Of a DNA stretch of 64,000 nt, positions 60,413 to 64,000 are shown one piece after another; positions within the stretch are counted from its first letter, which is position 1, and each line of letters opens with the position of its first letter. The stretch covers positions 81,342 to 145,341 of the forward strand of contig CBFFRP010000148.1 of NCBI GenBank assembly GCA_965644295.1, read 5' to 3'. A model generated the notes under the pieces. That model searched no databases. It was not told where the DNA came from and saw only the letters and a list, made by a program, of their open reading frames with translations. Both the position numbers and the translations under genes were made by a program. The DNA comes from Paraphysomonas bandaiensis. Taxonomy: Eukaryota; Chrysophyceae.

Positions 60413-60832
60413 ATGAGGTCTTCTCTACCTTCCGAGTCTACCCTCCGAGCTGGTCTCCACTTCTCGAACTGTGGAGATCTCTCCGCCTCTACATACAAGT
60501 TCGATACCCTAATATCCTCTGGACTCAAGTCTGGACGTGTTAATTTTGCAATGCATGCATCGGGTACATCTACCATATTAATTTCACCCAATCAGATGCA
60601 TTTGCTAACCTATGCTGCAACCGCTTCCTCTGTATACGACCATCACCGTCAAGTTCAATCGGTCGACGAGGTATATAAGAATTCGATCCTTGCTCATCCT
60701 GAGCACACACTTCTTGCGTTATGGGAGGAGCCCCGCTCGAGGTTTACTAAGTTAAGTGCAGCTATGGCAGTACTAAGAATGATGTTGGAAGAAAATAATC
60801 CACCAATGGCTGGTTACCCCAATGAGGAGTAG
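60413..60832 (+). CDS. unassigned open frame in the array, unit 2 copy
   Basis: Copy of 55636-56055 with one residue different. No family recognised. Confidence 0.25.
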   Translation: MRSSLPSESTLRAGLHFSNCGDLSASTYKFDTLISSGLKSGRVNFAMHASGTSTILISPNQMHLLTYAATASSVYDHHRQVQSVDEVYKNSILAHPEHTLLALWEEPRSRFTKLSAAMAVLRMMLEENNPPMAGYPNEE

Positions 60833-60948
60833 GTCAGGGACACTGGACTAATAGTTGGATTAAATGATGTATCATGAATGAAAAGACAAAGTATGTATTC
60901 AATTAAAATAATGAAGTAAAATTAACGGCAATTACTACTTAGAACCTA

Positions 60949-61422
60949 CTAATATACATACCAAGACAAATCTGAACCAAAGCGTAAATACGCCGCTCCA
61001 GAGTTTTGCCCCATTGCGTCATTATTAATTGCCCCAACTACAGCAACATGACTGTGCAATGCTACAGAGTAGCCGAATTCATCATCCTCAGCTCCATCTT
61101 CGGGATGCAATACATATCCCAATGCCCAGTCGACATAATCATCACCATGCTTATAGTATACATACGCAGCACCCGTCCTCATACCACGAGATTCATCTCC
61201 TCTGGCACCCACAATCATGAGGTCATCCCATATGGCGACACAACTACCATCTGTACGTTCAACCTATATAATATGCTCATATGAATACTCTTCTTCAAAT
61301 GTCCATGATATCTCTTCCTCATACATATCATCATCATATTCTTCTAAAGGAATCATTTGTAACCCATTAGATGCATAAGTATGATAGATATAAGATGATA
61401 ATAACCATATGAATAATCTCAT
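60949..61422 (-). pseudogene. truncated copy of the FG-GAP gene 5' end, unit 3
   Basis: Shares the nonsense codon, the 9-bp deletion and the junction of the unit 2 copy, so units 2 and 3 arose from a common damaged copy rather than each from the intact gene. Confidence 0.9.
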
Positions 61423-62221
61423 AGTTAATATACACTCAGATGACTGTATTATACCCTTACAACAACAACAGTAAGAAGGACCAAATAGGATATAATCAAG
61501 AACTCAATGATTAATCAAGATAATGTTAATTCATTATATCCAGAGATTAATGTGACTGTGTATATATATGGTCTGTGTTGTATATATATATGCTCGTAAT
61601 CTCACATCACAACACACTAAAAAATGAATTTTTCATTATTTCATTGCTATAAAATACGATCCCCACACTCTTATTTTTAGAGTAAGATAGTAGAAATCCC
61701 TTATTTTCCAATTTCTAGGATAAATTGAGAATAGGAAATCTCAGTATGTTGTTAAAAATTAAGTATGAATTTCATGAGTTTTTGAATAAATTTGACCCTC
61801 ATATACTGTCAGTATACCAGCAACCGTATATACAAAATACATACTCTAATAATACGTAATTTATTTACATAGTTTCGACCAGAAAACAAGAGATTTTACA
61901 CAAATATTCGTTTTCATGCATCTAAAAAAGAACACTGCTATATTACATGTCGATTTATTGATTGTTTCATTGAAAAGTCATCATTTTTTCAGTGGAAAGT
62001 GAAAAAAAGTGATTTTTCAAATAAATAAACAATGAAAAAATCAATAAAATCGATATATTGCTGCTGTTCATGTACAGACTGAAGGTCCACAGCGTCCTTC
62101 GAGTTTGTAGGACTGAAAAATAAACCGTTGGAGCCAACGAACTCCTCAACTGACTGAGAAGTTAAGCAACCGAATAAGAATGAATGAACCATCATGTCAT
62201 TCTATTAGATGATTATACAGG

Positions 62222-62716
62222 ATGGATGCTGAATTGTTTAGAAGATTGATACAAGAGGAGCTCAATAAAGCGATCACTCCTGTGGTGGAAGAGTTGAGCA
62301 ATATCAAAGACCGCCTTAGCAACGTCGAAGACCGCCTTAGCAACGTCGAAGACCGCCTTAGCAAGGTGGAAGTTCAGGGTCGTATCACGACTGCTAAAAT
62401 GGCAAATGCTGGGATTGGAAGAGACCAAGCTCTAACGGTTGTGCCTTTGGATGATGGAACTAATCCACAAGTTGAAATTCCAGCAACCATTTCACACTTG
62501 CTTGTAGCAGGAAATGAGATACTTCCAAATGGCCAGCATAACAACTGGAACAAGAGGAAAAGTTTGGCTTTGTTGCGAGCGTACGACCCACAGTATGAAA
62601 CGGATGATGAAAGTGATAATGAAGTGAGCCAGAGGTCTAGAAATCGCCGACTACGGGTGGCGAAGGTTTTAGGAGTGACAAAGCAACAGCTAAACTTTGC
62701 TCAAATGAATCTGTAG
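62222..62716 (+). CDS. MDAEL-element protein, 164 residues, unit 3
   Basis: Three heptad units; otherwise equal to the unit 2 protein, including the EVSQRS variant. The frame is intact. Confidence 0.55.
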   Translation: MDAELFRRLIQEELNKAITPVVEELSNIKDRLSNVEDRLSNVEDRLSKVEVQGRITTAKMANAGIGRDQALTVVPLDDGTNPQVEIPATISHLLVAGNEILPNGQHNNWNKRKSLALLRAYDPQYETDDESDNEVSQRSRNRRLRVAKVLGVTKQQLNFAQMNL

Positions 62717-63500
62717 TCTTGTATGTGTTGAAGTGGTGGTACATGAGTACAAAAATATCTTATATTGTGCCGCGTTCATCTCAAGAATACGCCTTTTGCT
62801 TCAGTATGGGCTCTGCGTAAGTCGACCTCTGAATTCTAGTGTCATAGGAACTTTTATTAACATCAGCGTTTTCTATCGAACACACAGTGCGTATCAGGAC
62901 TGTGTATCAATTAATTAATTTTCAATTAATTGCAACTGAATGGGACAGCAAGTAATAGTTTGCAATCAATTGGCTACGATCTGCATCAATTAATTAGCAG
63001 TTTATTGATATGCAGATATGCAGCCCTGGTGTGAGTAAGTTAACGCTCGCCGTTAGCGTTACAATAAGTAGAATTTATCTATTAGTCACTTGAATGTATA
63101 AATCAAAAATTCTAAACTACAGCAGCAGTCCTTATAAAACAGTACTATTTTTCTAGTTTTTATCACTTGCTTGTTGCAAGTTAATTAGTGCTACCTATAA
63201 TACTACGTTGCACTTATACACCTTATAATGCTTGCGGTGACGCACAAACAACTTTCGTAGCGTTAAGTAGTAGGTTATTATAGTATGCACTAGTATATTG
63301 AAAGTCTTTTTATTTAGCAATAGGCGTTAAAAACTCGTTCCGATACAGTGGCTAGTTGAATGCTAGATCTACTAGTTAGACCTCTACCCATAACTAATCA
63401 GCACAAGTTCTACTATCCTACTATTTAGCGCTACAGAAGCTGCTTGTGCGTCGCCGCAAGCACCAAGGTGCAACCACTTCCGTTCTTGATGTTGCGTGTG

Positions 63501-63972
63501 TGTTGGGAAATGCTCATTTTACTTAGATCAAAGAGAGATTAAGTTGTTAGACTAGATAGATTTATTAATATCGTTTACACAAATTGTGTTAAACAACACA
63601 AGCTCGTTTTGTGCCATGCATAAATCACTACTTCTGTAGACCTTTCGCTACTAAACATATCTTGAAAGAGCAAACTATTTCAGTTTTCTCAATATCATAA
63701 CAGCATCTACACATCACCATACTTCACTGTATTCTCGTACATTGTCTTCAAGTACCACATTGAATATACTAGGATACAGTCCATATTCTAATACTCCCAC
63801 TCAATGTAGAATGCAGTGATACGAAACAACAATGAGTACAGTGATCTTCATGCTATAAACTAGTCTCATAGGTAAAATAGATGTGAAATCTTATCAAGAT
63901 ACATATATAACTAGCAGTCAACTAGATATATAGTTATGTGGGATTCTCACCCACTAAAACACACCTTTAACC
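63501..63972 (-). repeat. copia LTR inserted in the captured fragment of unit 3
   Basis: The array sequence stops within the GC-rich fragment (after GTTGCGTGTG at 63500) and a diverged copia LTR begins with TGTTGGG. It continues to about 63972 and into pol-end sequence at the window edge. The insertion site differs from the LTRs in units 1 and 2, so this is a separate insertion. Confidence 0.8.
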
Positions 63973-64000
63973 TCTTCGGGGTCGCTTCTTCTGCTGCTCC

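Larger units (their letters stand above)
51464..64000. repeat. tandem array of about 4.75-kb composite units
   Basis: Unit 1 is 51464-56207 (containing the genuine 5' end of the FG-GAP gene), unit 2 is 56208-60984 (4777 bp) and unit 3 runs from 60985 to a break at 63500. Each unit has, in order: the 5' part of the FG-GAP gene (minus), its upstream DNA, an MDAEL element (plus), a GC-rich captured fragment, a copia LTR and pol end (minus), and a further about 600 bp with an unassigned open frame. Units 2 and 3 are nearly identical; unit 1 differs by small changes. Unit 3 switches at 63501 into another copia LTR. Confidence 0.95.

Overview
This window is nuclear DNA from a eukaryote, most likely a unicellular or simple organism with microtubule-based (flagellar or centriolar) structures. 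The evidence is many short GT..AG introns (about 45-80 bp), the standard genetic code, AT-rich intergenic DNA, Ty1/copia retrotransposon remains, and a set of typically eukaryotic proteins. I cannot fix the lineage from sequence alone. No prokaryotic operon, CRISPR, rRNA or convincing tRNA is visible.

Layout. 1-12 kb: a coiled-coil gene cut by the left edge (minus), a VPS35L-like retriever subunit (plus), a GH20 beta-hexosaminidase (minus), a TDRD3/RMI1-like OB-fold protein (plus), a dispersed AT-rich repeat and a broken RluA-type pseudouridine synthase (minus). 13-23 kb: one 23-exon inositol-trisphosphate-receptor-type calcium channel gene whose exons join to exactly 3000 codons. 23-29 kb: gene-poor DNA with a decayed copia element and a small repeat-borne gene (here called the MDAEL element, from its first residues). 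29-40 kb: a myristoylation-signal protein with a duplicated domain, a RhoGEF-PH-FYVE protein and a GH95 alpha-L-fucosidase. 40.5-47.6 kb: a 32-exon modular gene with many [ST]EYxxx[FY]xxW motifs (SAXO/MDM1-like microtubule-associated protein, inferred). 48-52 kb: a chalcone-isomerase-fold protein, a tiny two-exon gene and a seven-FG-GAP-repeat membrane protein. 51.5-64 kb: a tandem array of about 4.75-kb composite units, each carrying the 5' end and upstream region of the FG-GAP gene, an MDAEL element, a GC-rich captured coding fragment between inverted repeats, and a copia LTR.

How the parts relate. Most genes are housekeeping or signalling genes with no common pathway: endosomal recycling (VPS35L), phosphoinositide signalling (IP3R, FYVE/PH RhoGEF), glycan breakdown (GH20, GH95), adhesion (FG-GAP) and microtubule organisation. 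The gene order alternates in strand. All four head-to-head intergenic regions hold CATA/TATG tetranucleotide tracts, while the tail-to-tail regions do not. The most novel structures are the 3' composite array, the modular 220-nt/80-nt exon pairs of the microtubule-type gene, and a calcium channel with a non-canonical selectivity-filter region.
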